A stretch of 64,000 bases of DNA, taken from Kallotenue papyrolyticum. Its GTDB lineage: Bacteria; Chloroflexota; Chloroflexia; Chloroflexales; Kallotenuaceae. The notes beneath the pieces were generated by a model. It did not search any database. It worked only from the letters and a program-made list of their open reading frames with translations, and was not told the DNA's origin. Where the stretch lies: contig NZ_JAGA01000003.1 in assembly GCF_000526415.1 (NCBI RefSeq), positions 1,207,828-1,271,827 on the forward strand, read 5' to 3'. Position 1 is the first letter of the stretch. Each line of letters opens with the position of its first letter. The translations under genes and the position numbers were made by a program. Shown in pieces: positions 1 to 8,195 of the stretch.

Positions 1-22
1 GCTCCATCCTCCACACAGGGCG

Positions 23-48
23 CCCCCGCTCCCGGCCAGGAGCGGGGG
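23..48. terminator. Hairpin downstream of sbcD
   Basis: A perfect 10-bp inverted repeat (arms 23-32 and 39-48, 6-nt loop) lies 17 bp beyond the sbcD stop codon. It is GC-only and has no T-run on either strand, so it is a possible terminator or mRNA-stabilising stem rather than a canonical intrinsic terminator. Confidence 0.45.
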
Positions 49-64
49 TGTCTGCCGCCGGAGA

Positions 65-1291
65 TCAACCTTCGCGCATGAGACCTTCGGCGGCCTGCAT
101 GAGTCGTTCGCGGCGCGCCGGGGGGACGTTCTTGGAGCGCAGGTACAGCTCCAGGGCGCGCAGGGGCGTCAACCCATCGCGCAGCTCCCCGGCCACCTCG
201 GCGAAGCGGCCACGCGTCACGCGCTCGACCTCAAGCGCGACGGCGGCCACCTGCTGCGCGCCGGCCTCCTCCAGTTGGACGCGCACCACGCCTTCGTCGA
301 TGATCGAGCGCTGCTCCGATCGGCAGGTGACGATCACGCGCGCGATGGCGCCCTGTAGATCGTGGCGCGCGATCGCACGGCGGATGCGCTCCTGAGGATC
401 GGGGTGGTCGCGCACATCCACGCGCACGGTGACGAAGGGCCGCGCCGCGAGCTCCACAAAGCGCCAAGCGACGCGGCCCTTCTCGACCTCGGCGATGACA
501 AAGCCTTTGACCTCGTGTTCTTCGCCAAAGTCGATGCGTTCGATGCTGCCGGGATAGACCGCCGGCGGCTGATCGCCGATGACTTGATGGCGATGGATAT
601 GGCCCAGGGCGATGTAGTCCACCCCGGGCAGCGCCAACACTGAACGCGGCAGGCTCAGATCGTGACCGAGCATGATATTGCGCTCCGCGCCGAGGCTCGC
701 GCCCTGCAGCGTACCGTGGAAGGCCACCACCGTCGGCACCTGGGGATCGAGCTGCGCCACGGTCTGCTCCACGAACTGCGCCACGCGCCGGACGATCTCG
801 CTTTCGAGCGCGGCCAGCGGCAGGCCGATCATCTCCTCTTTGCTCAGCAGCGCCTGACGGTTGAGCCAGGGCACGGCAATGATCTGCAGCGGGCCGTTGC
901 GCGTGGCGAGCGTGTAACTGCGCAGCCGCGCGGCGATGGTCACGCCCTCAACTTCTAGCGTGTCGAAGATCTCGACCGAGTGGGCGCGCGTCTGGGCCGC
1001 GGGCGCGTCGTGGTTGCCGAGCAGCAGAAAGACCGGCACGCCGGCGCGCGACAGACGACGGATGCGCCGGGCAAACTCGCGCTGATGGGTGGGATTCGGC
1101 GCACGGTTCTTGTAGATATCACCGGCGATCAACACTAGATCAACCGGCTCGCGCTCCAGCGCGTAGTCGAGCACCTCGTCCAGGCGCTGGAGGTAATCCT
1201 CCAGGCGCGTGTGCAGACCGGTGGCCGGGTTGAGGCGGCCATAGTTTTCGATGCCGATATGGATGTCGGCCAGATGGAGCAGTTTGGGCAT
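65..1291 (-). CDS. sbcD: DNA repair exonuclease SbcD/Mre11-type nuclease subunit
   Basis: Metallophosphoesterase of the SbcD/Mre11 family (408 aa), the Mn-dependent nuclease that works with the SbcC/Rad50 ATPase on hairpins and double-strand ends. All metal-binding blocks are visible in order: LADIHIG near residue 8, AGDIY near 57, LGNHDAP near 92, AFHGT near 190 and LGHIH near 230, followed by a capping domain. ATG at 1291 is preceded by GGAAGG at good spacing. A GC hairpin follows the stop, so sbcC is not obviously co-transcribed; it is either just outside the window or elsewhere. The upstream neighbour is divergent, with 92 bp between the two starts. Confidence 0.9.
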   Translation of the reverse strand: MPKLLHLADIHIGIENYGRLNPATGLHTRLEDYLQRLDEVLDYALEREPVDLVLIAGDIYKNRAPNPTHQREFARRIRRLSRAGVPVFLLLGNHDAPAAQTRAHSVEIFDTLEVEGVTIAARLRSYTLATRNGPLQIIAVPWLNRQALLSKEEMIGLPLAALESEIVRRVAQFVEQTVAQLDPQVPTVVAFHGTLQGASLGAERNIMLGHDLSLPRSVLALPGVDYIALGHIHRHQVIGDQPPAVYPGSIERIDFGEEHEVKGFVIAEVEKGRVAWRFVELAARPFVTVRVDVRDHPDPQERIRRAIARHDLQGAIARVIVTCRSEQRSIIDEGVVRVQLEEAGAQQVAAVALEVERVTRGRFAEVAGELRDGLTPLRALELYLRSKNVPPARRERLMQAAEGLMREG

Positions 1292-1383
1292 GGACCTTCC
1301 GCCGGCAGTGCGACGGCTGAGCTATCGCGCCGCACGATTCTCAGCCTGCGTTTAACGATGAGCGGTATTATACACGGGACACG

Positions 1384-2727
1384 ATGATGAGCACCAAGCA
1401 TGCGCCGGCACAACCGCCGGCTGAGGAGTCATGGATGAAACGCGTGATGGCCTGGCGACCGCCGCTCTGGCTGGTGGTGCTGCTGATGGCCGCGACCCTG
1501 GCGCTGGGCACCGGCGCCGGCTATGTCCAGGGCGCCGCCCAGCAGCAGGCCGCCAACGGCATGTGTCCTGAAAGTCCGCAGATCTGCTCCCAATTTGCCA
1601 CCTTTTGGAAGGTCTGGAACCTGGCCGAGGAGCATTTTCTCGATCCCCAGGCGATCAAGCCCGACGAGATGATCGCCGGGGCGATCAACGGCATGCTCGA
1701 TACGCTGGGCGATCAAGGCCACACGCGCTACAACACGCCGGAGGAGTGGCAACGCCAGCAGGAAAGCCTCAGCGGCGAGTTCGAGGGCATCGGCGCCTAT
1801 GTCAGCGAAGAGGGCGGCATGCCGGTGATCGTCGCGCCGATCGAGGGCTCGCCGGCGGAAGCGGCGGGTATTCAGGCCGGCGACATCATCCTACGCATCG
1901 ACGGCGAGCGCACCGACAACATGACGCTCGACGAGGTAGTCAGTCGCATCCGGGGCAAGCCCGGCACCAGCGTGACGCTGACGGTGCAGCAGCTCAACCG
2001 CGACACACCGATCGACATCACCATCACGCGCGCACGGGTGCAGATCCCGGCGGTGACCTGGCGGATGCTGCCGGGCAAGGTCGCCCATCTGCGTCTGTCG
2101 CAGTTCTCCGAGAAGGCCGTGCCCGAGCTGAAACGCGCGCTGGACGAGGCCCGGCAGCAGGGCGCGCGCGCGCTGATCCTCGATCTGCGCAACAACCCCG
2201 GCGGCCTGCTGGAACAGGCGATCGGCGTTGCTAGTCAGTTCCTGCCGCAGGACACGGTGGTGTTGCGTGTGCGCGATCGCGACGGCAAGGAAGAGGTACA
2301 CCGCGCCAACGAAGCGCAGCCCGAAACCACGCTGCCGATGGTAGTACTGATCAACGGCGGTTCGGCCTCGTCGTCCGAGATCGTCGCTGGCGCGCTGCAG
2401 GATCACCGCCGCGCTACGGTGATCGGCGTGCCGACCGCCGGCCTGGGCACCGTGCTGACGCCCTTCACCCTCGACAACGGCGGCGCCGTGTACCTGGGGA
2501 CCGCCGAATGGTTGACGCCCGAAGGACGCCACATCCGCAACGCGGGAATCGAGCCCGATATTCGCGTCAGCCTGCCCACCGATGTGCGACCGCTCACGCC
2601 CTCGGCCATGCGCGAGATGAGCGATGACGAGATCCTCCAGTCGCAGGATACGCAGTTGTTGCGCGCCCTGGAGGTGTTGGGCGTCAACACCGTTGCGCTG
2701 GGCCCGCCCGCGATCCAGCCGCGTTAA
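1384..2727 (+). CDS. S41-family C-terminal processing protease homologue (altered dyad)
   Basis: A 447-aa CtpA/Prc-like protein: short cytoplasmic N-terminus, one membrane anchor (about residues 28-50), cap region, PDZ domain (about 115-205) and S41 core. In the family an exported serine/lysine-dyad enzyme trims or degrades envelope proteins. The nucleophile block NGGSAS is intact, with the expected Ser at 329. The catalytic Lys normally lies 25 residues later in an FGKG motif; here the aligned stretch reads TAGLG with Leu at 354, and the following Gln is also Leu. The fold therefore looks intact but the classical mechanism should not work. ATG at 1384 follows a possible -10 box (TATTAT near 1365). 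Two in-frame ATGs (1384, 1387) make the exact start uncertain. Confidence 0.85.
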   Translation: MMSTKHAPAQPPAEESWMKRVMAWRPPLWLVVLLMAATLALGTGAGYVQGAAQQQAANGMCPESPQICSQFATFWKVWNLAEEHFLDPQAIKPDEMIAGAINGMLDTLGDQGHTRYNTPEEWQRQQESLSGEFEGIGAYVSEEGGMPVIVAPIEGSPAEAAGIQAGDIILRIDGERTDNMTLDEVVSRIRGKPGTSVTLTVQQLNRDTPIDITITRARVQIPAVTWRMLPGKVAHLRLSQFSEKAVPELKRALDEARQQGARALILDLRNNPGGLLEQAIGVASQFLPQDTVVLRVRDRDGKEEVHRANEAQPETTLPMVVLINGGSASSSEIVAGALQDHRRATVIGVPTAGLGTVLTPFTLDNGGAVYLGTAEWLTPEGRHIRNAGIEPDIRVSLPTDVRPLTPSAMREMSDDEILQSQDTQLLRALEVLGVNTVALGPPAIQPR

Positions 2728-2793
2728 GCGTGCGACCTGGTCCATGACCGGCATAGAATAGGGGGCAAGTACGCTGGAAAGGAGCCTGAACAG

Positions 2794-3582
2794 ATGAGTC
2801 AGCTTGACGGGCGCGTGGCATTGGTCACCGGCGCGAGCCGCGGCATCGGACGCGCTGTAGCGCTGGAACTGGCGCGTCGTGGCGCGGCTGTCGCCATGGC
2901 GGCGCGCAGCACTGCCGAGCTCCAGGCCACTGCCGCGCAGATCGAAGCGCAGGGCCGTCGTGCACTGGCGCTAGCCGCCGATCTGGACGAGGCGCAGGCC
3001 GCCGAAGCGCTGGTACGCCAGACGCGCGAGCAGCTTGGGCCGATCAGCATTCTGGTCAACAATGCTGCTATCGTCGGACCGTTTGGCGCAACCTGGGAGG
3101 TTGATCGCGAGGAGTGGGAACGTGCGCTACGCGTCAACCTGGTTGCGCCCTTTCGGCTAGCGCGGTTGGTGATTCCGGAGATGCTGCGCACCGGCTGGGG
3201 CCGCATCATCAATGTCTCCTCAGGCGCGGCGCGCAACCCCATGGAGCGCGCGGGCGCCTACTCGGTCTCCAAAGCCGGGCTGGATATGCTGACCCGTCAG
3301 TTGGGGATCGAGCTGGCCGACAGCGGCGTGACAGCGGTATCGGTCTATCCCGGCGTGGTCGATACCGCGATGCAGACGGCGATCCGCAGTCAGCCACCAG
3401 AGGTGATCGGGCCGGCCATGGCCCAACGCTTCCATGACTACCACCAGCGCGGCTTGCTGCAACTCCCCGAACGCCCGGCGCGACTGATCGCGGCGCTGGC
3501 CGGCGATGCGGGCGCGCGCTTCAACGGCCAGATCGTGGATATTCGCTCGCCCGAAGGCGAAGCGCTGCTGGCGGAGGGGTGA
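2794..3582 (+). CDS. SDR-family NAD(P)-dependent oxidoreductase
   Basis: Classical short-chain dehydrogenase/reductase (262 aa). The N-terminal Rossmann signature TGASRGIG lies at about residues 12-19, NNAA near 90, the catalytic Ser in NVSSGA near 143, and the YSVSK catalytic Tyr/Lys pair near 156-160. Substrate cannot be told from sequence; the family covers 3-oxoacyl reductases and many alcohol/sugar dehydrogenases. ATG at 2794 has AAAGGAG upstream. A TAGAAT box at 2754-2759 may give it its own promoter after the S41 gene (66 bp gap). The palindromic repeat block begins directly after the stop. Confidence 0.88.
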   Translation: MSQLDGRVALVTGASRGIGRAVALELARRGAAVAMAARSTAELQATAAQIEAQGRRALALAADLDEAQAAEALVRQTREQLGPISILVNNAAIVGPFGATWEVDREEWERALRVNLVAPFRLARLVIPEMLRTGWGRIINVSSGAARNPMERAGAYSVSKAGLDMLTRQLGIELADSGVTAVSVYPGVVDTAMQTAIRSQPPEVIGPAMAQRFHDYHQRGLLQLPERPARLIAALAGDAGARFNGQIVDIRSPEGEALLAEG

Positions 3583-3629
3583 GGCAGACCGGAAGACGGA
3601 GAGGCACGCTGTTTGGCGCGCGAGTGCAG

Positions 3630-3666
3630 GGCGCCCTCTCGGGCGCCGCGGGAGCATGGCTCCCGC
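3630..3666. repeat. Palindromic module A, copy 1
   Basis: Two adjacent perfect hairpins: 7-bp arms 3630-3636/3641-3647 with a TCTC loop, then 8-bp arms GCGGGAGC/GCTCCCGC (3648-3655/3659-3666) around ATG. Confidence 0.85.
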
Positions 3667-3685
3667 CGCCAAAGCTGGTTTTGGA

Positions 3686-3750
3686 GTGCGCCAGCCAGGC
3701 TGGCGCGCCACGCGCCGCGTGGCAGCCGCGTCGGGAAACGCAGACGTAGG
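3686..3750. repeat. Palindromic module B, copy 1 (65 bp)
   Basis: Two back-to-back perfect hairpins: 9-bp arms around one base (3688-3706) and 8-bp arms around one base (3707-3723), followed by a 27-bp tail ending GACGTAGG. The same 65 bp recurs 317 bp downstream. Confidence 0.9.
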
Positions 3751-3782
3751 CCGGGATGGGGGCCTCCCGCGCTGTGGCTACT

Positions 3783-3819
3783 GGCGCCCTCTCGGGCGCC
3801 GCGGGAGCACGGCTCCCGC
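3783..3819. repeat. Palindromic module A, copy 2
   Basis: Same two hairpins as copy 1 (arms 3783-3789/3794-3800 and 3801-3808/3812-3819). The loop of the second reads ACG instead of ATG, and the text continues CACTCCA as in copy 3. Confidence 0.85.
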
Positions 3820-3916
3820 ACTCCATAAGAAGCGCGCGAGTGCCCCGCGCTCGCCAGGCCCACGGTAGCGAACGGCTGTCAGCACAGCTAGCGCGCTAGG
3901 CCGGGCGCTCCTGAAT

Positions 3917-3956
3917 GGCGCCAGCCATGCCGGCGCCGCGGGAGCATGGCTCCCGC
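3917..3956. repeat. Palindromic module A, copy 3 (variant)
   Basis: The second hairpin is conserved (GCGGGAGC at 3938-3945, GCTCCCGC at 3949-3956). The first is a variant with GGCGCC ends (3917-3922 and 3932-3937) and a longer centre. Confidence 0.8.
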
Positions 3957-4002
3957 ACTCCAAAATCCGAGGTGCTGCCCGCACGTCAAAGCCCTTTTTG
4001 GC

Positions 4003-4067
4003 GTGCGCCAGCCAGGCTGGCGCGCCACGCGCCGCGTGGCAGCCGCGTCGGGAAACGCAGACGTAGG
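4003..4067. repeat. Palindromic module B, copy 2 (65 bp)
   Basis: Appears base-for-base equal to 3686-3750 over 65 bp, with both hairpins (4005-4023, 4024-4040) and the GACGTAGG end. The few bases upstream are similar but diverged. Confidence 0.9.
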
Positions 4068-4108
4068 GCGCTCGCGGACCAAATCGCGGGTGCGGGTGGG
4101 CGTGCCGC

Positions 4109-4534
4109 TTACTCCGGCGCTGGCCTGTTGCTGGATGGCGCGATGGTGAGCGGGGTGAAGGCGCCATCGGCAGCGATTATCCAGGCGCACAGATAGCGCC
4201 TGCCCTGGCGCGTGGTACCGATGATCACCTGCACGTAGCCCGGCCAGGCAGCGCGCCGGTCGGCGAGCGAGGGGAGTGCCGTGCCGCGTGGGTGGGAGTG
4301 GTAGAAGCCGATGATCTCGCGGCCAGTAGCGCGCGCAACAGCATCGGCATGCAGCAGCGTGGCGGCATCCAGCAGAAAATGACGAGCGGGCATCGGGTGC
4401 AGGTTCTGGCCGGCAAGCACGGCCTCAACGCGTATGTGCGGTTCGCGCCGGCCGATCAGAACGCCACACGCTTCCTCGTCGCCGGCCGCGGCCTGCATCA
4501 GCAGTTGCCCGATCTGCGCAGGCGTCATGATCAT
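4109..4534 (-). CDS. JAMM/MPN+ metallopeptidase-like protein (M67 family)
   Basis: A single JAMM domain (141 aa). The conserved Glu lies in EACGVLIG near residues 21-28, and the zinc motif HSHP...S..D (H-x-H-x7-S-x2-D) near 78-90, so the catalytic set is complete. Bacterial stand-alone JAMM proteins include Mec-like enzymes that process sulfur-carrier proteins and desampylase-like isopeptidases; no ubiquitin-like or sulfur-carrier gene is adjacent here. The start at 4534 is supported by a 4-bp ATGA overlap with the upstream methylase stop, which implies translational coupling. The palindromic repeat block lies immediately downstream. Confidence 0.82.
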   Translation of the reverse strand: MIMTPAQIGQLLMQAAAGDEEACGVLIGRREPHIRVEAVLAGQNLHPMPARHFLLDAATLLHADAVARATGREIIGFYHSHPRGTALPSLADRRAAWPGYVQVIIGTTRQGRRYLCAWIIAADGAFTPLTIAPSSNRPAPE

Positions 4535-5349
4535 AACCTGTCGGCCACTCCCAGGTTACGCGTCGCGAGCATTTCCAGCGCAGGCCGGCGGTCGCCGTTG
4601 CAGGCGATGGCGCGTGGCGCTTCCAGGATGCGGATGCTGAAACCGAGCCGCGTGTACAGCTCCAGAATGCGTGGCGTGGCCTGGTTGGAGGCGATCACCG
4701 GGCCGGGATGGGCGGCCAGCCACTCGGCCAGCCGCACCTGATCGCTCCAGCCAAAGCCGCCCGGACTGTAGGCCGTAAAGGGCACGTCATAGGGCGGATC
4801 GGCATAGATCAGGTCGTCGCGTTCGAGCGGCAACGCCACGAAATCGCTGCAGGACAATGTCCAGGGCTGCATCACCGCCTGGTAGTGCCGGAAATCGGTG
4901 AGGTAGCGGATGGCACGGTAGCGTCCAAAGGGCACGTTGAACTCGCCGCGACGGTTGAAACGGCACAGGCCGTTGTAGCCGGTGCGGTTGAGGTAGTAGA
5001 ACAGCGCTGCCGCCTCCGCGCTGGCCTGCTGCCCGCTGCGAATCAGCTCGTTGAAGCGCTGCCGATAGCGGTAGAACAGTTCGCGCTCGTTGCGCAGCTC
5101 CAGGTCGATCTGCAGCCCGCGTTGCACCCAGCGGTAGAAATTGATCAGATGGGGATTGGTGTCGTTGAGCAGCGCGCGCTGCGGTTGGAGACCCAGCGCC
5201 ACCGCCAGCCCGCCGACGAAGGGCTCGACCAGGCGGCGCTGCCGGTGCGCCTGCCAGATCGGCAGCAGCGTGGGCACCAGCCAGCGCTTGCCGCCGGCCC
5301 ACTTGAGCGGCGGCGGCAGCGATGACATAGCGGCAGAAAGCGACGTCAT
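4531..5349 (-). CDS. D12-class N6-adenine DNA methyltransferase (Dam-like)
   Basis: Type II alpha-class adenine methyltransferase (about 272 aa from the chosen start). PPLKWAGGK lies at the N-terminus, the SAM-binding FVGGLAV motif near residue 40, and the catalytic DPPY motif in the C-terminal third (IYADPPYD). No restriction endonuclease is adjacent, so it looks like an orphan methylase or a solitary Dam-type regulator; the target site cannot be read from sequence. The frame stays open to 5544 and would overlap pepF. ATG at 5349 (weak AAGG upstream) or 5328 leaves the usual short leader before KWAGGK. The stop overlaps the JAMM start by 4 bp. Confidence 0.85.
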   Translation of the reverse strand: MTSLSAAMSSLPPPLKWAGGKRWLVPTLLPIWQAHRQRRLVEPFVGGLAVALGLQPQRALLNDTNPHLINFYRWVQRGLQIDLELRNERELFYRYRQRFNELIRSGQQASAEAAALFYYLNRTGYNGLCRFNRRGEFNVPFGRYRAIRYLTDFRHYQAVMQPWTLSCSDFVALPLERDDLIYADPPYDVPFTAYSPGGFGWSDQVRLAEWLAAHPGPVIASNQATPRILELYTRLGFSIRILEAPRAIACNGDRRPALEMLATRNLGVADRL

Positions 5350-5467
5350 GCCTTGTCTTGCGGGTGGCCTGCCATGGAAGCTGGGGCAGCGCACGCGCCA
5401 GGTGTCCTCCATCGCGCGCAGCGCGGGTGGGAAAGCGACGACGGATGGGACGCCTGGCGCGACCTGA

Positions 5468-7294
5468 TCATGCGTGCCTGGCAGCGCGCTCCTGCAGCAG
5501 GTGCTCCAGCCGATCGACATAGCGCGCCAGCACACCGAAGGCACGTTCCACCGGCTCGGGCGAGGTCATATCCACGCCCGCCAGTCGCAGCGCATCGATA
5601 GGATAGAGCGAGCCGCCGGCCTTGAGGAAGCGCAGATAGTTCTCGGCCGCCTGCGGACGCCCCTCCAGCACCCCCTCGGCCAGCGCATGCGCGGCGGAGA
5701 TACCGGTCGCATACTGATAGACGTAAAAGTTGGCGTAGAGATGGGTCGAGAACTGCATCCAGGTGCTGCCCACGCGCTCGGGATCCACCACCACCTCATC
5801 GCCGTAGCCTTCGCGGAACAGATCGGCCATCAGCCGGATCAGGCTGTCGGCGGTCAGGCCCTCGCCGCGCTCGACGCGCTGATGGATCTCCAGCTCGAAG
5901 CGCGCCAGCGCCGGCATGACGAAGAAGTAGCGGTGGAAGTTAGACATCGCCTCTTCGATCACGGCGATCTGGAAGTCGGGATCGCGGTGCTCGCGCAGCA
6001 GATAGGCGCGCACCAGCGCCTGATTGAAGTTGGAAGCCACCTCGGCCACGAACAACGAGTAGTCGCTGTACACCAGCGGCTGATGCTGCCAGGTGTAGTA
6101 CGAGTGCATCGAGTGGCCCAGCTCGTGCGCCAGCGTGCTCATGGCATAGAGATCATCGGCATAGCTCATCAAAATAAAGGGCCGCGTGCCCGGCACGCCG
6201 GTGGAGAATGCGCCCATGCGCTTGCCGATGTTGGGATAGCGATCGACCCAGCGCTCCTCGGTCAGGCCGCGGCGCATGATCGTCACATACTCCTCGCCCA
6301 GCGGACGCATGCCCTCGCTGATCCACTCGATCGCGCGCTCAAAGGGCACCACCGGCTTTTCGCGCGTCAGCGGCGCTTTGATGTCGTAGGGGTGCAGCTC
6401 AGCATAGCCCAGCGCCTCGCGGCGGATGCGCCAGTAGCGGTGCCAGGTCGGCAGGTGGCGACGGTAGGTCTCGATCAGGTTGTGGAAGACCTCCACCGGA
6501 ATGTGGTTGGGCTCCAGCGCGGCATGCAGGCACGACTCATAGCGTCGCGCGCGCGCCAGAAAGACGTGCTGCTTGACGCCCGCCGCCAGACAGGTTGCCA
6601 GCGTGTTTTTGACGGCCAGATGGGCATCGGCATAGCTCTCCCAGGCACTGCGCCGCACCTCGCGATCGGCATGGCTCAACAACTGGTTGATATTGCCCTG
6701 CATCACCGGCAGCTCTTCGCCATCCGACGAGCGCGCCGGGCGGAACCGGAGATCGGCATCCACGAATATGCCATGGATGCGCGTAGCGGTACGAAAGGGC
6801 TCCTGCACCTGATTGAGCAGCTCCTCGACCTCGCCGGAGCGGATGTGTGGGCGACGGCGGCGGATCGTGTCGAAGTAGTGCTCGTAAATCGCTAGCCGCG
6901 GCAGGCGTTCAATCCACTCTGTGAGACGCTGTGAATCGATGCGCAGGATCTCGGGCTCGGCAAAGGCCAGGGTCGCCCCGGCACGCGCGTACAGGCCCAG
7001 TGCGCGATCGTAGCGCGCGACCGCGTCCTGGTCGGTGGTGTTGACGCTGTACTGCATGCTGGCGTACAGATAGACCTTGCCAACACGCTGCATAAGCTGC
7101 TCGGCGGCTTCCAGATAGTCGGCCAGGATCGCCGGATCGGTGCCCAACCGGCCGCGGAAGCGATCAAAGGTCGGCAACAACAGCTCGACCAGCCGAAACT
7201 CCTCTTCCCAGGCTTCGTCCGATGGGAAGACGCTGGCCGTATCCCAGGTATGCTCAGGCGCTATTGCGCTGCGGGGTGGCACCGCGGTGCTCAT
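5468..7294 (-). CDS. pepF: Oligoendopeptidase F (M3 family)
   Basis: Cytoplasmic zinc oligopeptidase of the M3B/PepF family (about 608 aa, normal length), which hydrolyses short peptides. The zinc-binding HELGH motif lies near residues 390-394 in the context [13 protein letters not shown], with the third ligand Glu expected about 25 residues later (near FVAEVASN). The ATG at 7294 was chosen over 7330 because GGGAGG sits 6 nt upstream. A promoter-like TTGCCT-N18-TATGCT lies at 7413-7384. The methylase-JAMM pair follows 118 bp downstream on the same strand. Confidence 0.92.
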   Translation of the reverse strand: MSTAVPPRSAIAPEHTWDTASVFPSDEAWEEEFRLVELLLPTFDRFRGRLGTDPAILADYLEAAEQLMQRVGKVYLYASMQYSVNTTDQDAVARYDRALGLYARAGATLAFAEPEILRIDSQRLTEWIERLPRLAIYEHYFDTIRRRRPHIRSGEVEELLNQVQEPFRTATRIHGIFVDADLRFRPARSSDGEELPVMQGNINQLLSHADREVRRSAWESYADAHLAVKNTLATCLAAGVKQHVFLARARRYESCLHAALEPNHIPVEVFHNLIETYRRHLPTWHRYWRIRREALGYAELHPYDIKAPLTREKPVVPFERAIEWISEGMRPLGEEYVTIMRRGLTEERWVDRYPNIGKRMGAFSTGVPGTRPFILMSYADDLYAMSTLAHELGHSMHSYYTWQHQPLVYSDYSLFVAEVASNFNQALVRAYLLREHRDPDFQIAVIEEAMSNFHRYFFVMPALARFELEIHQRVERGEGLTADSLIRLMADLFREGYGDEVVVDPERVGSTWMQFSTHLYANFYVYQYATGISAAHALAEGVLEGRPQAAENYLRFLKAGGSLYPIDALRLAGVDMTSPEPVERAFGVLARYVDRLEHLLQERAARHA

Positions 7295-7383
7295 TGCGCT
7301 CCTCCCTTTCCGTGCTGACTCGCATCTCAAACATCATGCAGAGCGCGCCACCGGCGGTACAGCGCCGGAGGTCGTACCCGCAG

Positions 7384-7413
7384 AGCATACACCAGAATGG
7401 TTGTGTTAGGCAA
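7384..7413 (-). promoter_or_regulatory. Putative pepF promoter
   Basis: Minus-strand -35 TTGCCT (7413-7408), 18-bp spacer and -10 TATGCT (7389-7384), predicting a leader of about 80 nt before the pepF ATG. Confidence 0.45.
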
Positions 7414-7433
7414 ACGGTTCGGGAGGCACAGCG

Positions 7434-8171
7434 CTACGGCCAACTGGTCTCCTCAGGCGGCGTGATGATCAGTTCCTGCAGCACCGCACCGTCGGGCACG
7501 CGCAGCGCGTACACGATCGCATCGGCGACGGCAGCCGGGTCTTGCAGCTTCTCCAGATTGGGCATGGGAATGCCCTGGGCGGCGAAGCGGTCGAAGAAGT
7601 GTGTGCGCATACCACCGGGGATCACCGTGGTGACACGAATGTTGTGGGGCCGCCCTTCGACCCCCAGGCTGCGGCTCCAGCCGAGCAGGCCCCATTTGGA
7701 GGCGTGGTAGGGGCCGGCGTTGGCCCAAGCGCGCAGCGCGGCGGTAGAGGCCACGTTGACAATATGGCCGCCGCTCTGCCGGCGCATGATCGGAAAGGCG
7801 GCTTTGGCCAGCAGAAACGGCCCGCGCAGATTGACACCGATCACCTGGTCCCACTGCGCTACCGTCAGCTCTTCGATGCTGTAGGTGTGATCCACGGCGG
7901 CGCAGTTGACCAGGATATCGAGCCGCTCCCAGCGCTGCAGCACGCGCTCGATTGCCGTTGCAACCGCCTGCGCGTCGCTCACGTCACAGCCCAGCGCTAG
8001 GCTGTCGCCGCCGTCGGCGGCAAGCGCCGCACCGGTCGCCTGCGCCGCTGCCGCGCGGATATCCAGGCAGGCCACCGCGCAGCCGGCGTGACTCAACGCC
8101 CGCGCCGTGGCCTGACCCAGGCCGCTGCCCGCTCCCGTCACGATCGCGATCCGTCCATGAAGATCACGCAT
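7434..8171 (-). CDS. SDR-family NAD(P)-dependent oxidoreductase
   Basis: A 245-aa classical SDR: TGAGSGLG cofactor motif at residues 12-19, NCAA near 87, catalytic Ser in NVASTAA near 138 and YHASK near 151-155. It is the last gene of the minus-strand glycan island, 24 bp after the GT4 glycosyltransferase stop, with AAGGAG before the ATG. Co-transcription suggests, but does not prove, a sugar or lipid-carrier substrate. It shares the fold but not obvious close identity with the SDR at 2794-3582. Confidence 0.88.
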   Translation of the reverse strand: MRDLHGRIAIVTGAGSGLGQATARALSHAGCAVACLDIRAAAAQATGAALAADGGDSLALGCDVSDAQAVATAIERVLQRWERLDILVNCAAVDHTYSIEELTVAQWDQVIGVNLRGPFLLAKAAFPIMRRQSGGHIVNVASTAALRAWANAGPYHASKWGLLGWSRSLGVEGRPHNIRVTTVIPGGMRTHFFDRFAAQGIPMPNLEKLQDPAAVADAIVYALRVPDGAVLQELIITPPEETSWP

Positions 8172-8195
8172 GGCTTGCTCCTTCTGCAGATGGTT

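Larger units (their letters stand above)
3583..4108. other. Gene-free block of modular palindromic repeats
   Basis: 526 bp without a believable gene: the open frames here are short, overlap on all strands and encode Arg/Pro/Ala-rich shadow peptides. The block is built from two repeated modules. Module A (three copies near 3630, 3783 and 3917) is a GC hairpin beside a GGGAGC/GCTCCC hairpin. Module B (two nearly identical 65-bp copies, 3686-3750 and 4003-4067) is a pair of adjacent hairpins plus a conserved tail. It separates the SDR gene from the convergent JAMM gene. It resembles multi-copy extragenic palindromes; transposition or nucleoid functions are only guesses. Confidence 0.8.

Noticed and set aside
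3583..4108. CRISPR array or coding genes in the repeat block
   Set aside because: The repeats are irregularly spaced palindromes of two kinds without unique same-length spacers, and the peptides are low-complexity.
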